From Herbaspirillum seropedicae (GTDB lineage Bacteria > Pseudomonadota > Gammaproteobacteria > Burkholderiales > Burkholderiaceae_D): a DNA stretch of 64,000 nucleotides. How positions within the stretch are numbered: the stretch's first letter is position 1; every line of letters starts with the position of its first letter. The stretch spans positions 5,427,486 to 5,491,485 of the forward strand of contig NZ_CP011930.1 in assembly GCF_001040945.1 (NCBI RefSeq), in the 5' to 3' direction. The position numbers and the translations under genes are program-made. This document shows, in pieces, positions 18,497 through 26,976 of the stretch. A model generated the notes under the pieces. That model made no database searches, was not told the origin of the DNA, and saw only the letters and a list, made by a program, of their open reading frames with translations.

Positions 18497-19876
18497 TCAG
18501 GCGTGCTCTACTGCCGCCCCGACCCGGAAGCCCGCCCCCACATGCTCCTGCGGCAAGGTCGCACCGCGCTGGAAGAGCTTTTCTCGCAAGGTCCCCTGCG
18601 CATACTCACGCTTGTAGGAACCGCGCTCCTGCAACACCGGAATGACCAGCTCGACGAAGTCCTCGAAACTCTCCGGCGTCACCGTGCGGGTCAGGTTGTA
18701 GCCATCGATGCCGGTGTCGGCCACCCAGCTCTCCAGCTCGTCGGCCACCCGATCCGGTGCGCCGACGATGCTGGCGTAGCGGCCACCCAGTTCGAGTTGC
18801 TGCAAGAGCTTGCGCTTGGTCCAGTTCAGCTCCGGTTGCGTGACCACCTTGGTCAGCGATTCGATGGCGTTGGTCTTGGCGGGACGAATGGGTTCGTCCA
18901 GTTCGTACTGCGAGAAGTCGATGCCGGTGCCTGCCGAATAATGCGCCAGGCCGGCTTCGGGACTGGCGTAGCGGGCGTATTCGCGATAACGCTCCTGGGC
19001 TTGCTGTTCGGTGCGTCCCGTCACCACGGTGAGGCCCATGAAGATCTTGATCGCATCCGGATCACGTCCCTCGCGCACGGCGCCGTCGCGAATGCTCTGC
19101 ACCAGCTTGCGGGTGGCGTCCTTGCTCTGGCTGGAGATGAACACGCACTCTGCATGGCGCGCACCAAAGGCTTGCCCGCGTCCGGAAGAGCCAGCCTGGT
19201 ACAGCACCGGCGTGCGCTGGCGCGACGGTTCACTGAGGTGGATGCCTTCGACGTGGTAGTAGTCACCGTGATGCGCGATCTTGTGCACCTTGGCCGGATC
19301 GGCATAGACACGGCGCGCGCGGTCGCGCAGAACGGCGCCGTCTTCCCAGCTGCCCTCCCAAAGCTTGTAGACCACCTCCATGAATTCATCGGCGCGGTCA
19401 TAGCGCTGGTCGTGTTCCAGCTGTTCATGCAGCCCCATGGCGCGAGCGGCGCTGTCGAGATAGCCGGTGACGATGTTCCAGCCGACACGGCCACGGCTGA
19501 GATGGTCCAGCGTGGACATGCGACGCGCAAACAGGAACGGCGCTTCGTAGGTCAGGTTGGCGGTCACCCCGAAGCCCAGGTGCTCGGTCACGGCGGCCAT
19601 GGCCGGGACCAGCATCAGCGGGTCATTGACGGGCAGCTGGATGGTCTCGCGCAGGGTCAGGTCGGTATTGCCCTGGTAGACATCGTAGACGCCCACGATG
19701 TCGGCCAGGAACAATCCATCGAACTTGCCGCGCTCCAGCAGGCGCGCCAGGTCAGTCCAGTAGGCGATATCGGTGTAGTCCTGCGAGCGGTCGCGCGGAT
19801 GCGTCCACAGGCCGTGGTTGATGTGGCTGACGCAATTCATGTTGAATGCGTTGAGACGGATTTCCTTCTTGGCCAT
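18497..19876 (-). CDS. FMN-dependent monooxygenase, NtaA/SnaA/DszA family
   Basis: A 459-residue bacterial-luciferase-like enzyme that uses reduced FMN and oxygen, as in nitrilotriacetate or dibenzothiophene-sulfone monooxygenases. Family features are the N-terminal NAFNMNCVSHINHGLW and DYTDIAYWTDLARLLERG segments, SRGRVGWNIVTGYLDSAAR (the flavin-binding loop), and QAGSSGRGQAFGARHAECVF. The gene starts 15 bp after an sfnB-like gene, with GAGGAG before the ATG, so they form an operon. A matching flavin reductase is not in the window. It probably desulfurises a small organosulfur compound during sulfate limitation. Confidence 0.85.
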   Translation of the reverse strand: MAKKEIRLNAFNMNCVSHINHGLWTHPRDRSQDYTDIAYWTDLARLLERGKFDGLFLADIVGVYDVYQGNTDLTLRETIQLPVNDPLMLVPAMAAVTEHLGFGVTANLTYEAPFLFARRMSTLDHLSRGRVGWNIVTGYLDSAARAMGLHEQLEHDQRYDRADEFMEVVYKLWEGSWEDGAVLRDRARRVYADPAKVHKIAHHGDYYHVEGIHLSEPSRQRTPVLYQAGSSGRGQAFGARHAECVFISSQSKDATRKLVQSIRDGAVREGRDPDAIKIFMGLTVVTGRTEQQAQERYREYARYASPEAGLAHYSAGTGIDFSQYELDEPIRPAKTNAIESLTKVVTQPELNWTKRKLLQQLELGGRYASIVGAPDRVADELESWVADTGIDGYNLTRTVTPESFEDFVELVIPVLQERGSYKREYAQGTLREKLFQRGATLPQEHVGAGFRVGAAVEHA

Positions 19877-19891
19877 GCGCGCTCCTCAGAC

Positions 19892-21157
19892 TCAGATGGC
19901 GCCGTGGCGCGGCGGCTTCTTGCCATTCAGCACGTAGTTGCCGATGGCATGGTATTTCCAGCGCACCGGATCATGCAGCGTATGCGTGCGGGCATTGCGC
20001 CAGTGGCGGTCCAGATTGTGTTCGGCCAGGGTCGATTGCGAACCGGCCAGTTCGAACAATTTGCTGCCGGCGGCCAACGACACTTCGGTCGTGAGCACAC
20101 GCGCCTCGGCTACCGCGATGGAAGCGGCGGCGACACTGTCTTCGTCCGGTGCAGCGGCGGCAGCGTCGACCTTGCGGCCCGCCCGGCGCAGCAGTGCTTC
20201 GGCGGCGTGCAGCTGGATGGTCAGGTCGCCCACTTCGCGAATCGTCAGCGGGTCGTCGACGGCGCGCTCCACGCCGCTGTCCACCCAGGCACGCGAGCGG
20301 GTGCGCACGAACGTCAGCAGGTCGGCATAGGCGGCACGCGCGATACCGAGGTCGATGGCGGCGTGCTGGATCTGCGCCATCGGTCCGATCTGCGTGGGCC
20401 GCGAGAACGCCGTGGCAAACCCGATCACTGCGTCGGCGGGCACATGCACGTTCTCGAACACGGCGCTGCCGCTGCCGGTGGTGCGCTGGCCGAAACCGGA
20501 CCAGTCGTCGATGATGGTCAGGCCCGGTGCATGGCGCGGCACGATGGCCAGCTGTTGCACGCCGTCGTCATCGATCACCGAGGTCGGCACCCAGTCGGCG
20601 TAGAGCGCGCCGGTCGCGTAGAACTTGCGGCCATCGATGCGATAACCGGGACCATGTGCATTGCGGCTGAGCCGGGTCTTGCGGTCGTGCGAGGTCTTGG
20701 TGCCGAGTTCGGCCAGGGCGTTGCCGAAGCGGTCGCCTTGCAGCACGCGTTCGAAGAAGAAGCGCTTCTGGGATTCGCTGCCATTGACGCGGATCAGTTC
20801 CACCGCATAGAAGTGATTCTGCGGGATCTGGCCGATGGAACCGTCTGCGGCCGAGATGGTGGCGATGACTTCGGCCAGGGTGCCGTAGCTCACCCCGGCT
20901 CCGCCATATTCCTTGGGTACGGTGATGCCCCACAGGCCTGAGCGCACGTAGCGTTCCAGCTCGTCCCAGGGGAGCTTGCGTTCGCGGTCGCGCAATGCGG
21001 CCTCGCGGCTGAAATCCTCGGCCAGCTTGCGGGCGGCAGCGATGGCTTCGGCGTCATCGCGGATACGCGCTACCAGGCGCGGCGGCGTGCTCGAGGGCGG
21101 CGGCGGGAAGGAATCCAGCGTGGTGAGGGAAGCGTGGGCGGCGGCAGTCTGGGTCAT
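19892..21157 (-). CDS. SfnB-like acyl-CoA-dehydrogenase-fold monooxygenase (copy 1)
   Basis: A 421-residue flavoprotein of the acyl-CoA dehydrogenase fold, SfnB/DszC branch. It shows LWGITVPKEYGGAGVSYGTL, SIGQIPQNHFYAVELIR, DWSGFGQRTTGSGSAVFENV and the C-terminal NLDRHWRNARTHTLHDPVRWKY signature. The branch oxidises sulfur compounds rather than acyl-CoA; SfnB participates in dimethyl-sulfone use in Pseudomonas. It shares its C-terminal plan (VRWKY.AIGNYVLNG, PPRH) with the next gene, evidence of a tandem duplication, and is followed within 15 bp by the NtaA-type gene. Confidence 0.85.
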   Translation of the reverse strand: MTQTAAAHASLTTLDSFPPPPSSTPPRLVARIRDDAEAIAAARKLAEDFSREAALRDRERKLPWDELERYVRSGLWGITVPKEYGGAGVSYGTLAEVIATISAADGSIGQIPQNHFYAVELIRVNGSESQKRFFFERVLQGDRFGNALAELGTKTSHDRKTRLSRNAHGPGYRIDGRKFYATGALYADWVPTSVIDDDGVQQLAIVPRHAPGLTIIDDWSGFGQRTTGSGSAVFENVHVPADAVIGFATAFSRPTQIGPMAQIQHAAIDLGIARAAYADLLTFVRTRSRAWVDSGVERAVDDPLTIREVGDLTIQLHAAEALLRRAGRKVDAAAAAPDEDSVAAASIAVAEARVLTTEVSLAAGSKLFELAGSQSTLAEHNLDRHWRNARTHTLHDPVRWKYHAIGNYVLNGKKPPRHGAI

Positions 21158-21199
21158 GATGTTGGGCGTTCGACGATGAGGGAAGGCGCTGGCCTGGCG

Positions 21200-22435
21200 T
21201 CAGCTCCAGGAGTGGCGCGGCGGCGGTGTGCCATTGAGGGCGTAATTGCCGACGGCGAAATACTTCCAGCGCACCGGGTCGTGCAGGGTGTGGACACGCG
21301 CATTGCGCCAGTGGCGATCGAGGTTGTGGCTGGCCAGCGTAGCGGCAGAACCGGAGAGCTCGAACAGCTTTTCCGACGCCAGCAGGGCCAGCTCGGTAGA
21401 GAGCACCTTGGCTTCGGCGACTGCCGCCGAGGCTTGCGCCATCTGCTCGAAGCTCAGCTGCGCCGGCAGGCTGTCGAGCAGCGCGGCGGCATCCTCCAGC
21501 AAGGCGTCGGCGGCGTGCAGGCGCAGGCTCAGGTTGCCGATGTCACGCAGGATGTAGGGATCATCGCTGGCGCGTTCCAGGCCGCTGTCCACATACGGAC
21601 GCGAACGGGTAGTGACGAAGGCGATGGTGTCCTGCACGGCGGCATGCGCGATGCCGGCATCGATGGCGGCCTGGATCAGCTGCGATACCGGACCGATGTT
21701 GTTGGGCTGTTGCAGCGCGTCCTTCAACGCCAACACCTGGGTAGCGGGCACGCGCACGTTGTCGAACACTACCGTACCGCTGGCCGTGGTGCGCTGGCCG
21801 AAGCTGGACCAGTCGTCGATCACGCGCACACCCGGCGCATCGCGGCGGGTGTAGACCACCAGCGGCTGGCCGTCGTCGTCGATGGCGCGGCTGGGGATCC
21901 AGTGCGCATAGAGCGCGCCGGTGGAATAGAAGCGCGTGCCATTGAGCAGGTAGCTGCCATCGCCTGCCGCGCGGTCGAGCGTGGCGCGGGTGCGCACGTC
22001 GAGCACGTTCTTGCCGTTGCGCTCGGGCCCGGCATTGCCCAGGCGCGCGCCGTCCAGTACTTCGGCGAAGAACAGGCGCTGTTGCTCCTGGCTGGCCAGC
22101 CTGGCGATCAGGTTGAGGTTGCCGAAGTGGTTCTGCGGGATCTGACCGATGGAAGGATCCGCGGCGGAGATCAGGCGAATCACCTCGGCCACCGTCTGCC
22201 ACGACGCGCCGATCCCGCCATGGGAGCGCGGCACGGTGATGGCCCACAGCCCGCTTTGCGAAAAGCGCTCGATCTGTTCGAAGGGAAGAATGCGTTCGCG
22301 GTCGCGCTGGGCAGCGCTCGTGGCGAACTCGGCCGCCAGTTCTGCGGCCACCTGCAAGGCGTGCGACTCACTGCTGATGCGCTGGGCCGGACGCTGGCCG
22401 GCACGGCGGATGGGTTCGGGGATGTGCGCGGACAT
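21200..22435 (-). CDS. SfnB-like acyl-CoA-dehydrogenase-fold monooxygenase (copy 2)
   Basis: A 411-residue paralogue of the neighbouring gene, the first of the cluster. It shows LWAITVPRSHGGIGASWQTV, SIGQIPQNHFGNLNLIA, DWSSFGQRTTASGTVVFDNV and NLDRHWRNARVHTLHDPVRWKY. The start at 22435 is chosen because AGGAG lies 8 bases upstream; an in-frame ATG at 22471 has none. Two such paralogues followed by an NtaA-like enzyme suggest a multi-enzyme sulfur-acquisition pathway with different substrates for each copy. Confidence 0.85.
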   Translation of the reverse strand: MSAHIPEPIRRAGQRPAQRISSESHALQVAAELAAEFATSAAQRDRERILPFEQIERFSQSGLWAITVPRSHGGIGASWQTVAEVIRLISAADPSIGQIPQNHFGNLNLIARLASQEQQRLFFAEVLDGARLGNAGPERNGKNVLDVRTRATLDRAAGDGSYLLNGTRFYSTGALYAHWIPSRAIDDDGQPLVVYTRRDAPGVRVIDDWSSFGQRTTASGTVVFDNVRVPATQVLALKDALQQPNNIGPVSQLIQAAIDAGIAHAAVQDTIAFVTTRSRPYVDSGLERASDDPYILRDIGNLSLRLHAADALLEDAAALLDSLPAQLSFEQMAQASAAVAEAKVLSTELALLASEKLFELSGSAATLASHNLDRHWRNARVHTLHDPVRWKYFAVGNYALNGTPPPRHSWS

Positions 22436-22701
22436 GGACCACTCCTGATGGATAGTGCGGGCGGCGCTCATCGGCGCACGCGAGGGGTCTCATTAGAGCA
22501 AAGCGGGGAGCGAATCCGAACGAAGCATTGCGCATGTGCTTGCTTGGTTTTTGCATGCCGCGCAGGGCGCAGATGCTTATGCAGAAACTGCATGAAGGCC
22601 CGGCAAGCCCAGCCACACTGTGTTTTCAACCAGTATCGGGACCCGAAATGGGTTAGAATGCGCCGACGTTTTACCTTACGTCTTTATCAAGAATCACCGC
22701 C

Positions 22702-22908
22702 ATGCTCACCCTCACCGAACTCGAAGATGCAATCAACTACTGGCGCCAGCAGCGCCCGGCCAGCGGAGAGGAGTGCGCACTGTCCCCCGAAGTCAATGCC
22801 CTGGCGGGTCTGTACGCAATGATGATCTTCCATCGCCGCCATGAAGTGGACCTCGAACAGATCGACGCCCAGGCGCGCCAGCTCATCGAGGCCTGGCTGG
22901 CCAGTTGA
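22702..22908 (+). CDS. DUF3717 protein
   Basis: A 68-residue cytoplasmic protein of the Burkholderiales family DUF3717. It has the typical start MLTLTELEDAINYWRQQRP and the downstream pattern EVNALAGLYAMMIF, predicted to be two or three helices. No catalytic residues. A good ribosome site is not obvious, but the short frame is conserved in family layout. Function unknown. Divergent from the sulfur cluster, so the 266-bp region between them (22436-22701) holds both promoters. Confidence 0.75.
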   Translation: MLTLTELEDAINYWRQQRPASGEECALSPEVNALAGLYAMMIFHRRHEVDLEQIDAQARQLIEAWLAS

Positions 22909-23024
22909 TTGCCGGCAGCGCCATCTCTTCATCGTCACGTTGCCGTAAGCGCGTTATCCTAGACTCCTTCGGAACGTTCCCGCCGTAGACGGATCAGCCA
23001 GGGAACTCCCTGAAAGGATGAACG

Positions 23025-24212
23025 ATGCGCAAAGCCCCCGAACAAACGCCCCCGTCCGGTCGCCGCAAGGCCGCTGCCGCTCCTGTGGCCGAGAAGCCGC
23101 GCGTGGCGCTGGTCTTGCAGGGCGGCGGCGCGCTGGGCGCCTACCAGGCGGGCGTCTACCAGGCGCTGCATGAGCACGATTTCACGCCGGACTGGGTCGT
23201 GGGCACCTCGATTGGCGCGATCAACGCCGCGTTGATTGCCGGCAATCCGCGCGAAACCCGCATCGAGCGCCTGCGCGAATTCTGGGAAACCGTCGCCCAC
23301 CCCGACCTGCTGGACCTGCGCACGGTGCCGGACACGCTGCGCCCCTGGGCCACCCGGCTGACCACCATGGACACCTTCCTGCGCGGCACGCCTGGCTTCT
23401 TCCGGCCGCGTCCGCTCAACGCCTTTGCGCTGGGACTGCCGGTGCCGCCCGAAGAGGCCAGCTTCTACAGCACCGCCGAGCTGGAGCAGACCCTGTCGCG
23501 GCTGGTCGATTTCGATTATCTCAATGGCCAGTCGGGCATCCGCATGACGGTCTCGGCGGTCAAGGTGTCCTGTGGCACCCTGGTCAACTTCGACAGCCGC
23601 GAGCAGGCGCTGGGACCGCAGCACGTGCTGGCCAGCGGCGCCCTGCCGCCGGGCTTTGCGCCGGTGCGCGTGGAGGGCGAGCTGTACTGGGATGGCGGGC
23701 TGTATTCCAATACCCCGCTGGAGGCCGTGCTCAATGACACGCCGCGCACCAACCTGGTCTGCCTGATGGTGGACCTGTGGCATGCCGACGGTCCCGAACC
23801 GCGCACGCTGGAAGAAGTGGTCACCCGCGAAAAGGACGTCACCTTCGCCTCGCGCTCGCAGCGCCATATCGATGCCTATCTGCAGCAATACCGCCTGCGC
23901 CGCGCCGCCCATGATCTCTACCAGCGCCTGCCGCGCGAATTGCTGACCCAGCAGGACCGCCAGATGATGGCCGAGCTGGACGCCGACACCACCATCCACA
24001 TCGTGCGCCTGGCCTATGCCGGGCGCGACTGGAACATGGCCTCCAAGGACGTGAACTTCGCCCGGGGTTCGGTGCGCTGGCGCTGGGAACAGGGTTACCA
24101 GGACGCCCTGCGCGGCATCGCCCTGAGCCAGGAAGACTCTTTCGGCCAGAGCGAGGCCGGCATCGTGGTCCATGACCTGCCCAGCGGACAGACCCATGTT
24201 GCCGCCGGGTAA
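23025..24212 (+). CDS. Patatin-like phospholipase with C-terminal DUF3734
   Basis: A 395-residue cytoplasmic lipid acyl hydrolase. The oxyanion motif GGGALGAYQAG is at about 33-43, nucleophile Ser62 in GTSIG (60-64), and the catalytic Asp in DGGLYSNTPL near residue 222. A DUF3734 domain, common in such enzymes from PHB-storing bacteria, fills the rest (about 270-390) and contains GYQDALR. The basic N-terminus (RRKAAAAPVAEK) is likely unstructured. The gene precedes the phasin gene on the same strand (gap 240 bp), but a separate promoter for the phasin is evident. In this context a role in membrane-lipid turnover or granule metabolism is plausible. Confidence 0.88.
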   Translation: MRKAPEQTPPSGRRKAAAAPVAEKPRVALVLQGGGALGAYQAGVYQALHEHDFTPDWVVGTSIGAINAALIAGNPRETRIERLREFWETVAHPDLLDLRTVPDTLRPWATRLTTMDTFLRGTPGFFRPRPLNAFALGLPVPPEEASFYSTAELEQTLSRLVDFDYLNGQSGIRMTVSAVKVSCGTLVNFDSREQALGPQHVLASGALPPGFAPVRVEGELYWDGGLYSNTPLEAVLNDTPRTNLVCLMVDLWHADGPEPRTLEEVVTREKDVTFASRSQRHIDAYLQQYRLRRAAHDLYQRLPRELLTQQDRQMMAELDADTTIHIVRLAYAGRDWNMASKDVNFARGSVRWRWEQGYQDALRGIALSQEDSFGQSEAGIVVHDLPSGQTHVAAG

Positions 24213-24291
24213 AAGAACCGAACGTTCGGATGAATTGCCCGCAAAGCCAGGCTGGGTGGGCCGTCGCATAATTCAGACGGGTGGTGAATTA

Positions 24292-24366
24292 TTTTGTGCG
24301 GCGCACAAAATACCTCTTGATTTCACCAAAGAAGTGCATAAAATAGGAATTGTTGCGGCGCACAAA
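24292..24366 (+). promoter_or_regulatory. Phasin promoter with two flanking PhaR/PhbF-type operators
   Basis: A 19-bp palindrome, TTTTGTGCGGCGCACAAAA (24292-24310), is followed by a core promoter, TTGATT (24317-24322) and TAAAAT (24339-24344) with 16-bp spacing. A second operator, TTGTTGCGGCGCACAAA (24350-24366), follows. Both contain TGC-N3-GCA, the core known for PhaR/PhbF repressors of PHB genes in Herbaspirillum and relatives. Sites upstream of -35 and just downstream of -10 would let the repressor block polymerase. Known in the family; here read from sequence only. Confidence 0.75.
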
Positions 24367-24452
24367 TCACTTGCAGGCTGATTGATTCTGGTCCGAGCCG
24401 CTCCCCAACGCCGATCCCGGCTGCTTTATTGCCCATTACCAAGGAGATGACC

Positions 24453-25022
24453 ATGTTCTCGTACCAAGACCAGTTTTCCGCCGCGACCAAAGCCAATCTG
24501 CAAGCCCACCTCGACCTGATCAACAGCCTCACCGCCAAGGCCTTCGAAGGCGTGGAAAAGATCGTCGAACTGAACCTGTCGGCCACCAAGGCGACCCTGG
24601 AAGAAGCCGCTGCCGCCGCCAAGCAACTGGCCGGCGCCAAGGATCCCCAGGAACTGCTGTCGCTGGCCACCGCCCAGGCCCAGCCGGGCGCTGAAAAGGC
24701 GACTGCCTATGGCCGTCACCTGGCTGGCATCGTGTCCTCGACCCAGGCTGAATTCACCAAGGCTGCCGAAGCCCAGATCGCTGAAACCAGCCGCAAGCTG
24801 TCGGCCCTGATCGATGAGATCACCAAGAACGCGCCCCCGGGTTCGGAACAGGCGGTCTCCATCCTGAAGGCCACCCTGACCAACGCCAACGCTGCCTACG
24901 AGCAACTGTCGAAGAACTCCAAGCAAGCCGTGGAAACCCTGGAAGCCAACCTGGCCAACGCCACCAAGCAATTCACCGCTGCCGCTGAAAAGACGGTCGC
25001 TTCGACCCGCGCCAAGAAGTAA
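24453..25022 (+). CDS. phaP: Phasin (PHB granule protein)
   Basis: A 189-residue amphipathic, Ala/Lys/Glu-rich helical protein of the phasin family, which coats polyhydroxybutyrate granules and controls their size. The start MFSYQDQFSAATKANLQAHL, the core ALTAKAFEGVEKIVELNL-type pattern, and the coiled C-terminus AAEKTVASTRAKK are typical. AAGGAG sits 6 bases before the ATG; an earlier in-frame ATG at 24429 has no ribosome site. The promoter carries two PhaR-type operators. Expression should follow PHB accumulation, when the repressor moves onto granules. Confidence 0.93.
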   Translation: MFSYQDQFSAATKANLQAHLDLINSLTAKAFEGVEKIVELNLSATKATLEEAAAAAKQLAGAKDPQELLSLATAQAQPGAEKATAYGRHLAGIVSSTQAEFTKAAEAQIAETSRKLSALIDEITKNAPPGSEQAVSILKATLTNANAAYEQLSKNSKQAVETLEANLANATKQFTAAAEKTVASTRAKK

Positions 25023-25044
25023 TCCGCGCCAGCCAGCTGCAAAA

Positions 25045-25080
25045 CAAAACGCCGCCCCGGGCAACCGGAGCGGCGTTTTG
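25045..25080 (+). terminator. Phasin terminator
   Basis: A hairpin with outer arms CAAAACGCCGC and GCGGCGTTTTG (25045-25055 and 25070-25080), an inner CCGG/CCGG pairing and a GCAA loop, 23 bases after the phasin stop codon. The TTTT in the 3' arm supports a Rho-independent terminator that may also serve the convergent FAD oxidoreductase gene. Confidence 0.78.
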
Positions 25081-25111
25081 CATTGGGCGGCCCGCGCTGC
25101 GGACCTGGCCA

Positions 25112-26719
25112 TCAGGACTGCGCCACGATATCCAGCGCCAGCGCTTCGGCCACGCGGATGCCATCGATGGCGGCCGACATGATGCCCCCGGCATAACCCG
25201 CGCCCTCGCCGGCCGGATACAGGCCCTTGGTGTTCAAGCTCTGCAGGGTATGGTCGTCGCGCTTGATGCGGATGGGCGAGGAAGTGCGCGTCTCGATGCC
25301 GGTCAGCACGGCGTCGTGCATGGAATAGCCGCGGATCTGCTTGTCGAAGGCCGGCAGCGCTTCGCGGATGGCGTCGATGGCGTACTTGGGCAGCGAAGGA
25401 TTCAAGTCGCCCAGGCTCACCCCGGGCTTGTAGGACGGTTCCACGCTGCCCAGCTGGGTCGAGGGACGGTTGGCGATGAAGTCGCCCACCAGTTGGCCCG
25501 GCGCGTTGTAGTTGCCGCCGCCCAGTTCATAGGCGCGGCTTTCCCACTCGCGCTGGAAGGCGATGCCGGCCAGCGGATGGCCCGGATAGTCGGCCGGTGA
25601 GATGCCCACCACGATGCCGCTGTTGGCATTGCGTTCATTGCGCGAATACTGGCTCATGCCATTGGTGACCACCCGGCCCGGCTCGGAGGTGGCCGCCACC
25701 ACGGTGCCGCCCGGGCACATGCAGAAGCTGTAGACCGAACGGCCATTGGAGGCGTGGTGCACCAGCTTGTAGTCGGCCGCGCCCAGGATGGGATGGCCGG
25801 CGCTGGGGCCGAAGCGGCACTTGTCGATCAGCGACTGCGGATGCTCGGCGCGGAAACCGATGGAGAACGGCTTGGCCTCGATGTAGACGCCGCGCTCGTA
25901 GAGCATCTCGAAGGTATCGCGGGCGCTGTGGCCGATGGCCAGCACCACGTGGTCGGCTTCGATCTGCTCGCCCGAGGCCAGGGTCAGGCCGCGGATCTTG
26001 CCGTCTTCGATGAGCACATCCTCGACGCGCTGCTCGAAGCGGAATTCACCACCCAGCTTCTCGATCTTGTCGCGCATCAACTGGATCATCTTGACCAGGC
26101 GGAAGGTGCCGATGTGCGGCTTGCTGACATACATGATTTCCGGCGGCGCATCGGCGGCCACGAATTCAGAGAGGACCTTGCGGCCGTAATGCTTGGGGTC
26201 CTTGACCTGGCTGTAGAGCTTGCCGTCGGAGAAGGTGCCGGCGCCGCCCTCGCCGAACTGCACGTTCGATTCGGGCTTGAGTTCGCGCTGACGCCACAGG
26301 CCCCAGGTGTCCTTGGTGCGCTCGCGCACGGTCTTGCCGCGTTCCAGGATGATCGGGTTGAAGCCCATCTCGGCCAGGATCAGCGCGGCAAACAGGCCGC
26401 AGGGACCGAAGCCGATCACCACCGGGCGCTTCTTCAGCGTCGCCGGGGCGCGGGTGACGTAGTGATAGGAGGTATCCGGCGTGGGGCCGACATTGCGCGC
26501 CTTGGCGTAGCGCGCCAGGACCGCTGCCTCGTCCTTGAGCGCGACATCGATGGTGTAGTTCAGGGTGATGGCCGACTTCTTGCGGGCATCGTAGCTGCGC
26601 CGAAACAGCGTGAAGGACAGCAGCTCATCGGCCTGGATGCCCAGGCGGTCGAGGATGGCGGCGTGCAGTTGGTCTTCCGTATGGGATAACGGAAGCGTGA
26701 GCTCAGAGATGCGCAACAT
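25112..26719 (-). CDS. NAD(P)/FAD-dependent oxidoreductase (COG2509 type)
   Basis: A 535-residue flavoprotein. Residues 1-90 form an N-terminal domain with FTLFRRSYDARKKSAI. The FAD-binding GFGPCGLFAALILAEMG is near residues 103-119, ILERGKTVRERT follows, then QFGEGGAGTFSDGKLYS and the C-terminal GEGAGYAGGIMSAAIDG motif that closes the FAD site. This matches a widely conserved family of uncharacterised dehydrogenases (COG2509) of unknown substrate. Divergent from the MarR-GNAT gene; convergent with the phasin gene. Confidence 0.83.
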   Translation of the reverse strand: MLRISELTLPLSHTEDQLHAAILDRLGIQADELLSFTLFRRSYDARKKSAITLNYTIDVALKDEAAVLARYAKARNVGPTPDTSYHYVTRAPATLKKRPVVIGFGPCGLFAALILAEMGFNPIILERGKTVRERTKDTWGLWRQRELKPESNVQFGEGGAGTFSDGKLYSQVKDPKHYGRKVLSEFVAADAPPEIMYVSKPHIGTFRLVKMIQLMRDKIEKLGGEFRFEQRVEDVLIEDGKIRGLTLASGEQIEADHVVLAIGHSARDTFEMLYERGVYIEAKPFSIGFRAEHPQSLIDKCRFGPSAGHPILGAADYKLVHHASNGRSVYSFCMCPGGTVVAATSEPGRVVTNGMSQYSRNERNANSGIVVGISPADYPGHPLAGIAFQREWESRAYELGGGNYNAPGQLVGDFIANRPSTQLGSVEPSYKPGVSLGDLNPSLPKYAIDAIREALPAFDKQIRGYSMHDAVLTGIETRTSSPIRIKRDDHTLQSLNTKGLYPAGEGAGYAGGIMSAAIDGIRVAEALALDIVAQS

Positions 26720-26913
26720 GTGCGGAGACTTTCAACAAGACTGGGGATGCAGGAGGCGGCGCCGCCACGGCGGCCGGTGCGGTCACGGTGCGGGCAGCGC
26801 GAAAGGCGACATTCTACTCCAGCCGGGCATGCCCTCCCAACCGCTTCTGGCCTGACGCTAGTTGTGCGCGCGAGACAGCGGCGCCGGCCAACCTCCGTGG
26901 GGCCTGCCGGAAA

Positions 26914-26960
26914 GTTGCGGAGCGCAATCATTCTGCGTTAAATTGATTGCACTTCGCAAC
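26914..26960 (+). promoter_or_regulatory. Paired operator sites upstream of the MarR-GNAT gene
   Basis: Two 16-bp near-identical sites in inverted orientation: GTTGCGGAGCGCAATC (26914-26929) and GATTGCACTTCGCAAC (26945-26960), whose complement is GTTGCGAAGTGCAATC. Each is itself an imperfect palindrome around TTGC-N5-GCAA, and their centres are 31 bp (about three helix turns) apart. Their position just before a MarR-type gene suggests autoregulation (inference). Confidence 0.6.
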
Positions 26961-26976
26961 TATCATGAGAGCCGCC

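Noticed and set aside
22436..22560. Sigma-54 promoter upstream of the sulfur cluster
   Set aside because: A GG...GC pair is present, but its spacing is 11 rather than 10 and there is no TTGCA-type -12 element; the pattern is too weak.
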